Source of the DNA: CAXSEF01 sp964236585
GTDB lineage: Bacteria > Pseudomonadota > Alphaproteobacteria > Acetobacterales > Acetobacteraceae
DNA length: 22,421 nt
Direction of reading: 5' to 3'
Assembly: GCA_964236585.1 (NCBI GenBank)
Contig: CAXSFE010000057.1
Span: 1-22,421, forward strand
Part shown: piece after piece, positions 6,648 to 14,028 of the stretch
How the letters are laid out: every line of letters starts with the position of its first letter
Position numbering within the stretch: the stretch's first letter is position 1
Made by a program: the position numbers and the translations under genes
The notes under the pieces: model-generated
The model's database searches: none
Told to the model about the DNA's origin: nothing
The model's input: only the letters and a program-made list of their open reading frames with translations

Positions 6648-7523
6648 TCACCGCTTCCGCTCGGACCCGTGACCCGCCTCCGGGCGGCCTGGCACCTCGG
6701 GCGGCTGCAGCCCGGCCAGCCCGTAGTCGAAGATCCGCACGATATCGAGGTGATCCAGATGCGCGAACGGCACCACCTCCGGCACGTTCGACACGGTGTA
6801 GTGCACGACGCCGATCGGCAGCCCGGCCGGGAACGCGTTGGCCTCCGACGTCGTCAGCACCCGCTCGCCCTCCACCGGGTGCGTGCCCTCGGCGTAGTAC
6901 ATCAGGCGCGGCCGGGGGTTGTTGGTGCCGGCCAGCAGCGCGCGGGCGCCGCTCGTCTCCAGCGTCACCGGGATGCGACTGTTGATGTCGGTGAGCAGCA
7001 GCACGCGCGCGGAGCGTTCGCCGACCTCGCTCACCCGTCCCACCAGCCCGTCGGCGTCCAGCGCGATCTGCCCCTTGCGCACCGCGTGGTTCGGCCCGAC
7101 CGAGAGCAGCACCGCGCGCGCATACATGCCCCCCGCGTCGGCCACCACGCGCGCCGTGACGTAGGACGGCGCAGGATCGGGGATCCAGTGCAGGTCGGCC
7201 TTGAGCGTCGCGTTCTCCGCCTCCAGCGCCACCGCCACCGCGTACCAGCGCCTGAGACGATCGTTCTCGTCCCGCAGCTGCGAGGTCTCGGACTGCAGCG
7301 ACACCAGGCCGCGCAGGTCGGAGACAGCCTGACGCATCCCGGCCAGCGGCTCGGCGATCATGCGGTAGATCGGCGACAGGCCGTCGGCCAGCGCCATGCG
7401 CGCGCGCGCGGCGAGCACCCCGTCGGCGCGGCCCAGCAGCATCAGCCCGAACGAGGCCGCGATCAGCAGCGGCAGGGTGAGGCGGGCCAGCGCCTGGCGG
7501 GCCTGGATGGAAAGCCGGATCAA
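6648..7523 (-). CDS. mreC: Rod shape-determining protein MreC
   Basis: A bitopic periplasmic scaffold that links MreB and MreD to PBP2 and RodA. It has 291 residues. A membrane anchor lies at about residues 15-33, then a coiled coil at about 70-105 (LRGLVSLQSETSQLRDENDRLRRW). The beta-rich MreC domain follows (VTARVVADAGGMYARAVLLSVGPNHAVRKG; LVGRVSEVGERSARVLLLTDINSRIPV; MYYAEG). The longest plausible start is a TTG at 7523, with GAGGCG about 10 nt upstream; no nearby ATG is in frame. The 3' end abuts mreD. It is separated from mreB by 509 bp, whereas the two are usually adjacent, so mreC may have its own promoter in the AT-rich stretch near 7665-7710. Confidence 0.94.
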   Translation of the reverse strand: MIRLSIQARQALARLTLPLLIAASFGLMLLGRADGVLAARARMALADGLSPIYRMIAEPLAGMRQAVSDLRGLVSLQSETSQLRDENDRLRRWYAVAVALEAENATLKADLHWIPDPAPSYVTARVVADAGGMYARAVLLSVGPNHAVRKGQIALDADGLVGRVSEVGERSARVLLLTDINSRIPVTLETSGARALLAGTNNPRPRLMYYAEGTHPVEGERVLTTSEANAFPAGLPIGVVHYTVSNVPEVVPFAHLDHLDIVRIFDYGLAGLQPPEVPGRPEAGHGSERKR

Positions 7524-7630
7524 GGACGGTTCGCCTCATGCGCGCAGGTGGTCGGGTCCTAGAGGATCGGCCCGGAAAGATCACGTCCTTTCGCCGTGCG
7601 GCAGGCCGCCGGCCCGCCACCCGCGCCGCC

Positions 7631-7654
7631 GTGCATGCATGCCCGCGCATGCAC
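7631..7654. promoter_or_regulatory. Perfect 8-bp inverted repeat upstream of mreC
   Basis: GTGCATGC (7631-7638), an 8-nt spacer, then GCATGCAC (7647-7654). It starts 108 nt upstream of the mreC start codon and lies just before the AT-rich block with GTTC repeats. The form fits a dimeric repressor site or a hairpin in a long mreC leader. No regulator can be named. Confidence 0.4.
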
Positions 7655-7674
7655 ACAGCAGAGAACGCTAGGAA

Positions 7675-7702
7675 TATGGTCCTGTATGTTCTAGTTATGT
7701 TC
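7675..7702 (+). promoter_or_regulatory. Phased direct repeats containing GTTC-N7-GTTC (alphaproteobacterial LexA-box form)
   Basis: GTTC at 7688-7691 and GTTC at 7699-7702 are separated by TAGTTAT, exactly the GTTC-N7-GTTC form of alphaproteobacterial LexA boxes. The repeated word is TATGTTC (7685-7691 and 7696-7702). A third, variant copy, TATGGTC, lies one helical turn earlier (7675-7681). The block is A/T-rich, as promoters are in this genome. It lies 53 nt before a small plus-strand ORF and about 150 nt before mreC on the other strand. A chance match to the short consensus cannot be excluded. Confidence 0.45.
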
Positions 7703-7755
7703 CTAACCTCCACCAAGCTCTGGCCGCCCGGCTGGCGCCATCCCCGGCAGGAACC

Positions 7756-7941
7756 ATGACACTGACCCAGGCTGCACAGCTCGCAGTGGTCGCCAACGCC
7801 AGCGTCAGTCTGACGGTGGCAGTGCCTGCCCTCCTCCGCAGCGTGGCGCAGCTCGGCGTCCGGCTCCGACGCGCGATGCGGAGACGGACGAAGCAAGGTC
7901 GGGCTCTGCCCGAACCCGCAAAGGGTCCGAGGACCCTTTGA
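7756..7941 (+). CDS. Possible small protein, 61 residues, C-terminus supplied by a repeat
   Basis: The ATG at 7756 has GCAGGA upstream at 5-6 nt spacing. The first 45 residues (MTLTQAAQLAVVANASVSLTVAVPALLRSVAQLGVRLRRAMRRRTK) form a moderately hydrophobic stretch followed by a basic tail, a pattern compatible with a membrane-associated peptide. The last 16 residues and the stop lie inside the palindromic element at 7892-8016. It is the only plus-strand candidate in the mreC-mreB gap and follows a LexA-box-like repeat by 53 nt. I recognise no family. It could equally be a chance ORF in GC-rich DNA. Confidence 0.3.
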   Translation: MTLTQAAQLAVVANASVSLTVAVPALLRSVAQLGVRLRRAMRRRTKQGRALPEPAKGPRTL

Positions 7942-8016
7942 TCCCTTGACTTAAGAATTGGATTCTCAAGGCAATCGCCTTGAGCGGGGTCCAGGGGCAG
8001 AGCCCCTGGCCTTCCT
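7892..8016. repeat. Palindromic element, inverted pair of half-units (copy 5)
   Basis: Left half: TCGGGC-TCT-GCCCGA at 7899-7913 and CAAAGGGTC-CGAG-GACCCTTTG at 7919-7940. The centre contains GACTTAAG. Right half: CTCAAGGC-AATC-GCCTTGAG at 7965-7984 and CCAGGGGC-AGA-GCCCCTGG at 7991-8009. It lies immediately behind the mreB stop (8033), so it falls between mreB and mreC. Confidence 0.9.
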
Positions 8017-8032
8017 TCGCTTCAGGCCGCCC

Positions 8033-9076
<1,044 letters not shown>

Positions 9077-9516
9077 CGGGCTGCTCCGGGGTGACGACGG
9101 CGATGGCCGAGGACGATGGCCTGGGACGAAGGCCGGGCCGGCGTCCCCGAACCGGCCATCGCCCGGCGAAGGCGGTGGCGGGGGCTTAGCGTCGCCCATG
9201 CGCCGGAGCAAGGGCCGCACCCAACACGGGCAGGTCGCCGCCCGCCGCGGGCGCCGCCGGACCCGCCCACGCACGGCGGCGTCACGGTTCGCGACACGTC
9301 GCCATGATGCCGCCGCAATGCTGCCGGAACCCCGCCGTGCCCGGACGCGAGCCTGTGATGCCGACGGGACCGGAGAAATGCCGGTCCGGTTAACCCGGGA
9401 GCAACCGGGTGAGGTCTTCATGCATTCTGACGGCTGGTGACGTTCACCGCTGTGCCGACCGGCACGACCCGGCCAGCGCAAACCACACCGGCTCCACCGC
9501 AACAGGGACTCCCGCC
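9077..9516. other. 440-bp divergent intergenic region between mreB and lipoprotein gene, with two adjacent hairpins
   Basis: No gene is supported here; plus-strand frames reading through it look like chance ORFs. Two neighbouring hairpins lie at GGACCGG-AGAAATG-CCGGTCC (9367-9387) and ACCCGG-GAGCAA-CCGGGT (9393-9410). They are not members of the other repeat family because the TCT loop and linker are absent. Either the mreB leader or the lipoprotein leader could contain them. No good -35/-10 pair was recognised. Confidence 0.5.
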
Positions 9517-9750
9517 ATGCTCCGCAAGATCATCGCCACCGTTGCCGCCGCCGGCCTTGCCCTGAGCCTCGCCGCCTGCGACCCCTACAGCCCAGGCCAG
9601 CGCGCGGTCGGCGGCGGGCTGCTCGGCGCCGGCGCAGGCGCCGCGATCGGCGGCCTCGCCGGCGGCGGCAGGGGAGCCGGGATCGGCGCGCTGGCCGGCG
9701 GCGGCCTCGGCGCCGTGGGCGGTGCTGCCACGACCCCGAGCCGATACTGA
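9517..9750 (+). CDS. Small glycine-zipper lipoprotein (first of tandem pair)
   Basis: 77 residues from the ATG at 9517. A signal peptide (MLRKIIATVAAAGLALSLAAC) ends in the lipobox LAAC, with lipidation predicted at Cys21. The mature part begins DPYSPGQRAVGGG and consists of glycine-zipper repeats (GLLGAGAGAAIGGLAGGGRGAGIGALAGGGLGA, about residues 34-66). Such zippers can pack as a helical hairpin in the membrane and occur in 17-kDa-antigen-like and osmotically inducible lipoproteins. No specific function can be given. The second lipoprotein 45 nt downstream shares the zipper nearly residue for residue, so this is a recent tandem duplication. Earlier in-frame starts lack a signal peptide. Confidence 0.8.
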   Translation: MLRKIIATVAAAGLALSLAACDPYSPGQRAVGGGLLGAGAGAAIGGLAGGGRGAGIGALAGGGLGAVGGAATTPSRY

Positions 9751-9794
9751 TCCCGCACCGCCTTGCCGGCCGCGGCCTGCAACAGGAGACTCCT

Positions 9795-10244
9795 ATGCGT
9801 CGACGTTCCATGGGCCCACGGCCCCTGCTGCTGCTGGTCGGCCTGGCCACGCTGTCGGCCTGCGCCAACCCGTACGATCCCGGACAGCGCGCGGTGGGCG
9901 GCGGCCTGCTGGGCGCCGGCGGCGGCGCTGCGATCGGCGCGCTCGCGGGTGGCGGGCGAGGCGCTGCGATCGGTGCACTGGCAGGCGGCGCCCTCGGTGC
10001 GGCCGGTGGCGCCGCGTCCACCCCGTCTGCGCCACCGCCCCCTGCGTATGCGCCGGGTTATCCGCCGCCGGGCTACGGCAACGCCGGCTACGCCCAGCCC
10101 GGCTACCCGCCCCCTGGCTACGGTGGTCCCGGGTACGCTCCTCCCGGCGGCTACGGCCAGCAGGGCTACGCCCAGCCTGGCTATGCTCAGCCCGGCTACG
10201 GCGGCTCCGGCTACGGCGGCGCGCCGCAGGGTTACGACAACTGA
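9795..10244 (+). CDS. Glycine-zipper lipoprotein with Gly/Tyr/Pro-rich tail (second of tandem pair)
   Basis: 149 residues from the ATG at 9795, with AGGAG at 9783-9787. The signal peptide ends in LSAC, with lipidation predicted at Cys23. Residues about 31-75 repeat the glycine zipper of the preceding gene (PGQRAVGGGLLGAGGGAAIGALAGGGRGAAIGALAGG). From about residue 80 a low-complexity tail repeats GYAQPGY, PPPGYG and GGSGYGG units, absent from the first copy. The tail may extend beyond the membrane as a flexible, adhesive or wall-contacting segment; this is inference from composition. It probably forms an operon with the first copy. No characterised homologue is recognised beyond the zipper family. 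Confidence 0.82.
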   Translation: MRRRSMGPRPLLLLVGLATLSACANPYDPGQRAVGGGLLGAGGGAAIGALAGGGRGAAIGALAGGALGAAGGAASTPSAPPPPAYAPGYPPPGYGNAGYAQPGYPPPGYGGPGYAPPGGYGQQGYAQPGYAQPGYGGSGYGGAPQGYDN

Positions 10245-10265
10245 GACCGACGGCCACGAGGCATA

Positions 10266-10320
10266 GGCAAGTTTGAGGCTCTGCCCCAGACTCCGCCAAA
10301 GGCAGGCCTTTGGAAACCAC
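10266..10320 (+). repeat. Palindromic element, single half-unit (copy 6)
   Basis: Hairpin 1 is TTGAGGC-TCT-GCCCCAG, imperfect with one mismatch (about 10273-10289). Hairpin 2 is a perfect CCAAAGGC-AG-GCCTTTGG at 10296-10313. The linker is ACTCCG. It lies between the convergent lipoprotein and histidine-kinase-like genes. The rest of that gap, 10321-10379, shows nothing I can name. Confidence 0.8.
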
Positions 10321-10379
10321 TTGAAGACCGGTTTTCAGAGGTCTCCGGCGGGTTCGGGTAGCACCCTGCGTTGCCGGCC

Positions 10380-10814
10380 TCAGCGTCCGGCGACCGGTGG
10401 CCCGGCCCGTGTCTGCCCGAGGCGCTCGCTGCACCGGTCAACCGTCTGGATCATCACCTCGCCCACCCGGCGCACCTTCGGGTCCGCGTTGTCCAGCAGC
10501 CGGTCCGCCAGCATCAGGCTCGGCGACAGGATGCCGCGCAGGTCGTGGCGCAGCGATGACGTGCTCGCTTCCAGCTCCGTCAGCCGCGCCTGCGCCTGCT
10601 CCGCCAGCCGCACCCGCTCGCGCAGCGACGCCTCCTGGTCGCGCAGCGGCCGCACCACGAACGACGCCAGCCCGAGCTGCATCACCACGCCCGCCGCCAC
10701 CGCCGCGACCAGGGCGACGGCGTCCGCCTGGCCCGGCGCGCGCATCGCCAGCTCCACCCCGATCAGCACCACGATCGCCGTTGCCACCGACAGCAGCAGG
10801 CAGTGCCGGGCCAT
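10380..10814 (-). CDS. Membrane histidine-kinase-like protein with DHp domain only
   Basis: 144 residues from the ATG at 10814, chosen because GGAAGGA lies 5 nt upstream. Two membrane helices are visible (about residues 5-23 and 31-55). A coiled coil follows (VRPLRDQEASLRERVRLAEQAQARLTELEAS), then a HisKA-like segment SSLRHDLRGILSPSLMLADRLL with the putative phospho-His in the H-box RHDLRG. The protein ends about 45 residues later, with no N, G1 or G2 boxes of an ATPase domain. The following DNA is repeat, so no detached ATPase domain lies behind it. It may receive phosphoryl groups, or dimerise with and modulate another kinase. It lies 75 bp behind the flavoprotein gene and may share its operon. 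Confidence 0.7.
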   Translation of the reverse strand: MARHCLLLSVATAIVVLIGVELAMRAPGQADAVALVAAVAAGVVMQLGLASFVVRPLRDQEASLRERVRLAEQAQARLTELEASTSSLRHDLRGILSPSLMLADRLLDNADPKVRRVGEVMIQTVDRCSERLGQTRAGPPVAGR

Positions 10815-10889
10815 GCAAGTCCTTCCAGGCGGCACGCCGCCCCGTCTTCAGGAACACCCTGTCGCCGGGAACAGCCCCGGATCGGCCGC

Positions 10890-12338
10890 CTAGGGCAGCC
10901 GCGCCAGCAGCCGCGCCACCCGCCGCGTCCGCCCCGAGAACAACCGCGGGGTGTAGAAGTTGCCCACCGCCCGCTTGCCGGCCTCCGTGCGCGTCGGATA
11001 CGCCACGATCATTCCCGCCAGCGACGACAGCGCCACCTTCTGTCCGAGCGCCAGCGCCCACAGCCCGATGCTCTCCCCCGCGTGCGCCGCCGCGATGCCC
11101 ACGCCCAGCAGCCGCCCCCCTCGCGGACGACCGCGCGACACCACCAGCAGCGCCACCCCGCGCGTGTCCGCCTCGCACACCGCCCGGTCGTTCTCCGCCA
11201 TCTCCCAGCGCAGCACCTCGACGTCGTGCCCCGCCGCCCTCGCCTCGTCCGCGGTCAGCCCGACCTGCGCCAGCTCCGGCGACGTGTACGTCACCCGCGG
11301 CACGACCCGCGACACCCGCGCCGGCAGCCGGAACACCGCGCCGCGCACCACCACCCCCGCGTGGTGCCCCGCCAGGTGCGTGTAGGCCAGCGTCCCCACC
11401 CCGGCCACGTCCGCCACGTCGCCCGCCGCGTACACCCGCCGGTTGCTCGCCGAGCGCAGCGAGCGGTCCACGGCGATGCCCCGCGCCGAGAACGCCACCC
11501 CGCCCGCCTCCAGGCCCAGCCCGTCGAGCGACGCCCGCCGCCCCGCCGCCACGAGCAGGTGGCTCCCCGCCACCCGCCGCCCGTCCGCGAGCACCAGCGC
11601 CACGCCTTGCCCGCCGTCGCGCTCCGCCGCCACCACCGCGACGCCCTCGATCACCGCGACCCCCAGCCGCAGCAGCGCCGCGCGCACCACCTCGGCCAGC
11701 GCCGGGTCCTCGCGCGCCGCGATCCGCCCCTGCTCCACCACGCTGACCCGGCAGCCCAGCGCCGCGTGCGCCTCGGCCATCTCCAGCCCGATCGACCCGC
11801 CGCCCAGCACCACCAGGTGCGCCGGCCGCTCCCGCAGCCCGAACAGCGTCTCGTTGGTCAGGAACGGCACGTCCGCGAGCCCGGCGACGTCGGGCACCAC
11901 CGGCCGGCTGCCCGCCGCCACCACGATCCGCCGCGCCGTCAGCCGCCGCTCGCCCCCCGGCAGCGCCACCGCCAGCGCGTCTTGCGCCACGAACCGCGCC
12001 GACCCGCGCAGCACCACGCATCCTAGCCCTTCGTAGCGGGCCTGGGAGTCCACCGGCGCGATCGTCTCGATGGCCCGGCGCACGTGCGCCCGCACCGCGG
12101 CCCAGTCGACCGCCGGCTCGCCCAGCCCGACCCCGAACCGCGCCGCCCCGCGCGCCGACTGCACCGCCCGCCCCGCCGCCAGCAGCGCCTTGCTCGGCAC
12201 GCAGCCGACGTTCAGGCAATCGCCGCCCATCTCGGCGCGCTCCATGATCACTGTGCGCAGGCTGAGGCGCGCGGCGGCGTTGGCCACGGACAGGCCGGCG
12301 GAGCCTGCGCCGATCACGGCGATGTCGAACTCGGGCAT
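10890..12338 (-). CDS. Pyridine nucleotide-disulfide oxidoreductase, mercuric-reductase-like
   Basis: 482 residues from the ATG at 12338, with GGAGG 7 nt upstream. FAD-binding GAGSAG lies at residues 10-15. The redox-active disulfide motif GGDCLNVGCVPSKAL has Cys41 and Cys46. The NAD(P)-binding VVLGGGSIGLEMAEAHAALG is central, the second FAD motif is VYAAGDVAD, and a C-terminal dimerisation domain follows. Near the end the motif reads YPTRTE (447-452), where lipoamide dehydrogenase and glutathione reductase have HPT; Tyr replaces the catalytic His, as in MerA-like enzymes. There is no N-terminal metal-binding domain and no C-terminal Cys pair, so mercury reduction is doubtful. The TVP38 neighbour is a recurrent partner of this subgroup. 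Substrate unknown. Confidence 0.85.
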   Translation of the reverse strand: MPEFDIAVIGAGSAGLSVANAAARLSLRTVIMERAEMGGDCLNVGCVPSKALLAAGRAVQSARGAARFGVGLGEPAVDWAAVRAHVRRAIETIAPVDSQARYEGLGCVVLRGSARFVAQDALAVALPGGERRLTARRIVVAAGSRPVVPDVAGLADVPFLTNETLFGLRERPAHLVVLGGGSIGLEMAEAHAALGCRVSVVEQGRIAAREDPALAEVVRAALLRLGVAVIEGVAVVAAERDGGQGVALVLADGRRVAGSHLLVAAGRRASLDGLGLEAGGVAFSARGIAVDRSLRSASNRRVYAAGDVADVAGVGTLAYTHLAGHHAGVVVRGAVFRLPARVSRVVPRVTYTSPELAQVGLTADEARAAGHDVEVLRWEMAENDRAVCEADTRGVALLVVSRGRPRGGRLLGVGIAAAHAGESIGLWALALGQKVALSSLAGMIVAYPTRTEAGKRAVGNFYTPRLFSGRTRRVARLLARLP

Positions 12339-12357
12339 CCCGAACCTCCCCAAAAAG

Positions 12358-12482
12358 CAAGCAAGGCTGGGCTCTGCCCAGACCCGCAAAGGGTCCGAGG
12401 ACCCTTTGATCCCTTGACTTAAGGAGGGCGATCCAAGGGCCCGGCCCTTGGCGGAGTTTGAGGCAGAGCCTCAACCTTCCTT
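12358..12482. repeat. Palindromic element, inverted pair of half-units (copy 7)
   Basis: Left half: CTGGGC-TCT-GCCCAG at 12367-12381 and CAAAGGGTC-CGAG-GACCCTTTG at 12387-12408. The centre contains GACTTAAGG. Right half: CCAAGGGC-CCG-GCCCTTGG at 12433-12451 and TTGAGGC-AGA-GCCTCAA at 12458-12474. It lies between the TVP38 gene and the flavoprotein gene, and its right half is inside the TVP38 reading frame. Confidence 0.9.
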
Positions 12483-13171
12483 CCCTTCACCCTCCGCCAC
12501 GCCGCCGGCGCCACCGCCAGCGCCGCCAGCCCTGCCAGCGGCAGCAGCACCCGCGGCCCGAGCACCGCGCCCAGCGCCGGCGTGCCGCCGCGGTCCAGCA
12601 CGCCCGCCAGCCCCGCCCCCGCCCAGCTCATCACCGTGCTGGCCGGCGCGATCCCCAGCATCGTGGCCGCCACGAAGTCGCGCAGGCCCATCCCCGCCAG
12701 CGCCGGCGCCAGGTTCAGCACGAAGAACGGCACCACCGGCACCAGCCGCAGCGCCAGCAGACCCGCGAACCCGTCGCGCTCCAGCCCGGGCCTGACCCGC
12801 GCCACCATCCCCGCCAGCCGCCCGCCCGGCCGCGCCGTCAGCCACCCCGACGCCGCCCGCCGCGCCGCCAGGAACAGCAGCGCGCCCCCGCAGCTCGCGC
12901 CGGCCACCGTGCACGCCGCCCCCAGCCACGGCCCCAGCAGCAGCCCGCCCGCCAGCGTCATCACGAACGCCCCCGGCAGCGCCAGCGCCGCCACCACGAC
13001 ATACGCCAGCGTGAACGCCAGCGGCGCCAGCACCGGGTGCGCCGCCACCTGGCCGCCCAGCGCCGCCCGCTCCCGCGCCAGCCCCGCGAGCGACAGCAGG
13101 TCCCCGGCGCCGAACGCCCAAGCGGCCAGCAGCGCGGCCACGATCAGCGCCAGGGGCCAGAAACGGGTCAT
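12419..13171 (-). CDS. TVP38/TMEM64 (DedA-like) membrane protein
   Basis: 250 residues from the ATG at 13171. About five or six hydrophobic helices surround the family core: LPGAFVMTLAGGLLLGPWLGAACTVAGASCGGALLFLAAR, then LLALRLVPVVPFFVLNLAPALAGMGLRDFVAATMLGIAPA. The RLVPVVPFFVLN and G(I)AP motifs are typical of SNARE-associated/VTT-domain proteins, related to DedA lipid or solute transporters. The last 18 or so residues (KVEALPQTPPRAGPLDRPP) and the stop are encoded by the palindromic element, so the native C-terminus has probably been replaced. It is the first gene of the minus-strand set with the flavoprotein. The substrate is unknown. Confidence 0.88.
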   Translation of the reverse strand: MTRFWPLALIVAALLAAWAFGAGDLLSLAGLARERAALGGQVAAHPVLAPLAFTLAYVVVAALALPGAFVMTLAGGLLLGPWLGAACTVAGASCGGALLFLAARRAASGWLTARPGGRLAGMVARVRPGLERDGFAGLLALRLVPVVPFFVLNLAPALAGMGLRDFVAATMLGIAPASTVMSWAGAGLAGVLDRGGTPALGAVLGPRVLLPLAGLAALAVAPAAWRRVKGRKVEALPQTPPRAGPLDRPP

Positions 13172-13210
13172 CCTGGCAGTCTATCGCACCGCAGCCTGGG
13201 GCAAAGGCAG

Positions 13211-13265
13211 GAAGCAAGGTTGAGGCTCTGCCTCAAACTCCGCCAAAGGCGAGCCTTTGGAATCC
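13211..13265 (+). repeat. Palindromic element, single half-unit (copy 8)
   Basis: Hairpin 1 is TTGAGGC-TCT-GCCTCAA at 13220-13236 and hairpin 2 is CCAAAGGC-GA-GCCTTTGG at 13243-13260, both perfect. The linker is ACTCCG. A run of seven T (13268-13274) follows hairpin 2 after 7 nt, too distant for a classical terminator but worth noting. It lies between divergent TVP38 and rpmH. The stretch 13275-13354 shows nothing recognisable. Confidence 0.88.
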
Positions 13266-13354
13266 GCTTTTTTTAGGAAAGTGGTTCGCCAGGGTATCAG
13301 GCGTCGCGGGGTCCAGGCGGGGCACGGCCTTGCGGCTGCCGCCCCGCCCGCGCA

Positions 13355-13383
13355 TTGACGCTTGCCGCCCGCGGCCGTTATAA
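13355..13383 (+). promoter_or_regulatory. Sigma-70-type promoter of rpmH operon
   Basis: TTGACG (-35, 13355-13360), a 17-nt spacer, then TTATAA (-10, 13378-13383). This is the best promoter match seen in the window and lies 75 nt upstream of the rpmH start. It should drive rpmH, rnpA, yidD, yidC and engB. Confidence 0.75.
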
Positions 13384-13458
13384 GCCGCGGCTTGAACGGG
13401 ACGGCCACTGTGCCCTCCCGCGCCGCCGTTCGGCTGGCCGTGATCCCGGAGACTGCTC

Positions 13459-13593
13459 GTGAAGCGCACGTATCAACCCTCGAAGCTGGTCCGCAAGCGC
13501 CGCCACGGCTTTCGCGCCCGCATGGAAACCGTGGGCGGCCGCAAGGTCGTGGCCAACCGGCGTTCCAAGGGCCGCAAGCGCCTGTCGGCCTGA
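13459..13593 (+). CDS. rpmH: Large ribosomal subunit protein bL34
   Basis: A 44-residue basic protein from a GTG at 13459, preceded by GGAGA at about 7 nt. The sequence begins VKRTYQPSKLVRKRRHGFRARM, continues ETVGGRKVVANRRSKGRKRLSA, and matches bL34 over its whole length. It binds 23S rRNA in the large subunit. It is the first gene of the conserved rpmH-rnpA-yidD-yidC cluster, here with its own promoter 75 nt upstream. It ends 27 nt before rnpA. Confidence 0.98.
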   Translation: MKRTYQPSKLVRKRRHGFRARMETVGGRKVVANRRSKGRKRLSA

Positions 13594-13620
13594 CGGCAGC
13601 GAGCAAGGACAGGCGCCCCC

Positions 13621-14028
13621 ATGGCGCCGCCCTCCCGCTTCACGCCCCCCGGTTCAGGGCACCCGACAACCGGCCGTCTTCCGCCACGCCTGAAGATCCG
13701 CGCTGAGTTCCTGCGCGCCGCTGCCCGAGGCCGCAAGGCCGCGGTCCACGGCCTGGTGCTCCAGGCCTTCGCCCGCGAGGACGCCGATCCCCTGCGCGTC
13801 GGCTACACGGTGACCAAGAAGGTCGGCAACGCCGTGGTCCGCAACCGCACCCGCCGCCGCCTGCGCGAGGCTGCCCGCCTGTTGCTCGCCGGCCAGGCGC
13901 TGCCCGGCCTGGACCTCGTGCTGATCGGGCGCGACGCCACCCGCGGCCGCCCGTTCGCCCAGCTTGTCGACGACCTCGGCCGCGCCCTCGGCAAGGCCGG
14001 CGTCACCCTGCCGGACGCACCGAAGTGA
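13621..14028 (+). CDS. rnpA: Ribonuclease P protein component
   Basis: RnpA assists the RNase P ribozyme in removing tRNA 5' leaders. It has 135 residues from the ATG at 13621. The conserved RNR motif is in KKVGNAVVRNRTRRRLREAAR (about residues 66-86), preceded by RVGYTVTKKVG and followed by DLVLIGRDAT, all family landmarks. About 20 N-terminal residues (MAPPSRFTPPGSGHPTTGRL) precede the family core RLKIRAEFLRAA, so a later start cannot be excluded, but no other ATG is close. Its TGA overlaps the GTG of yidD by 3 nt, suggesting coupled translation. Confidence 0.96.
   Translation: MAPPSRFTPPGSGHPTTGRLPPRLKIRAEFLRAAARGRKAAVHGLVLQAFAREDADPLRVGYTVTKKVGNAVVRNRTRRRLREAARLLLAGQALPGLDLVLIGRDATRGRPFAQLVDDLGRALGKAGVTLPDAPK

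Noticed and set aside
7538..7759. Plus-strand ORF in the mreC-mreB gap ending just before the 7756 ORF
   Set aside because: No binding site, low-complexity Arg/Ala start, and it reads through the dyad and repeat-like DNA.
9077..9502. N-terminal extension of mreB to 9502
   Set aside because: The 142 extra residues are low-complexity; the ATG at 9076 gives the exact MreB length with a good binding site.
13243..13274. Intrinsic terminator formed by hairpin 2 and the T7 run before rpmH
   Set aside because: The T run starts 7 nt after the stem, too far for the classical form, and no plus-strand gene ends there.
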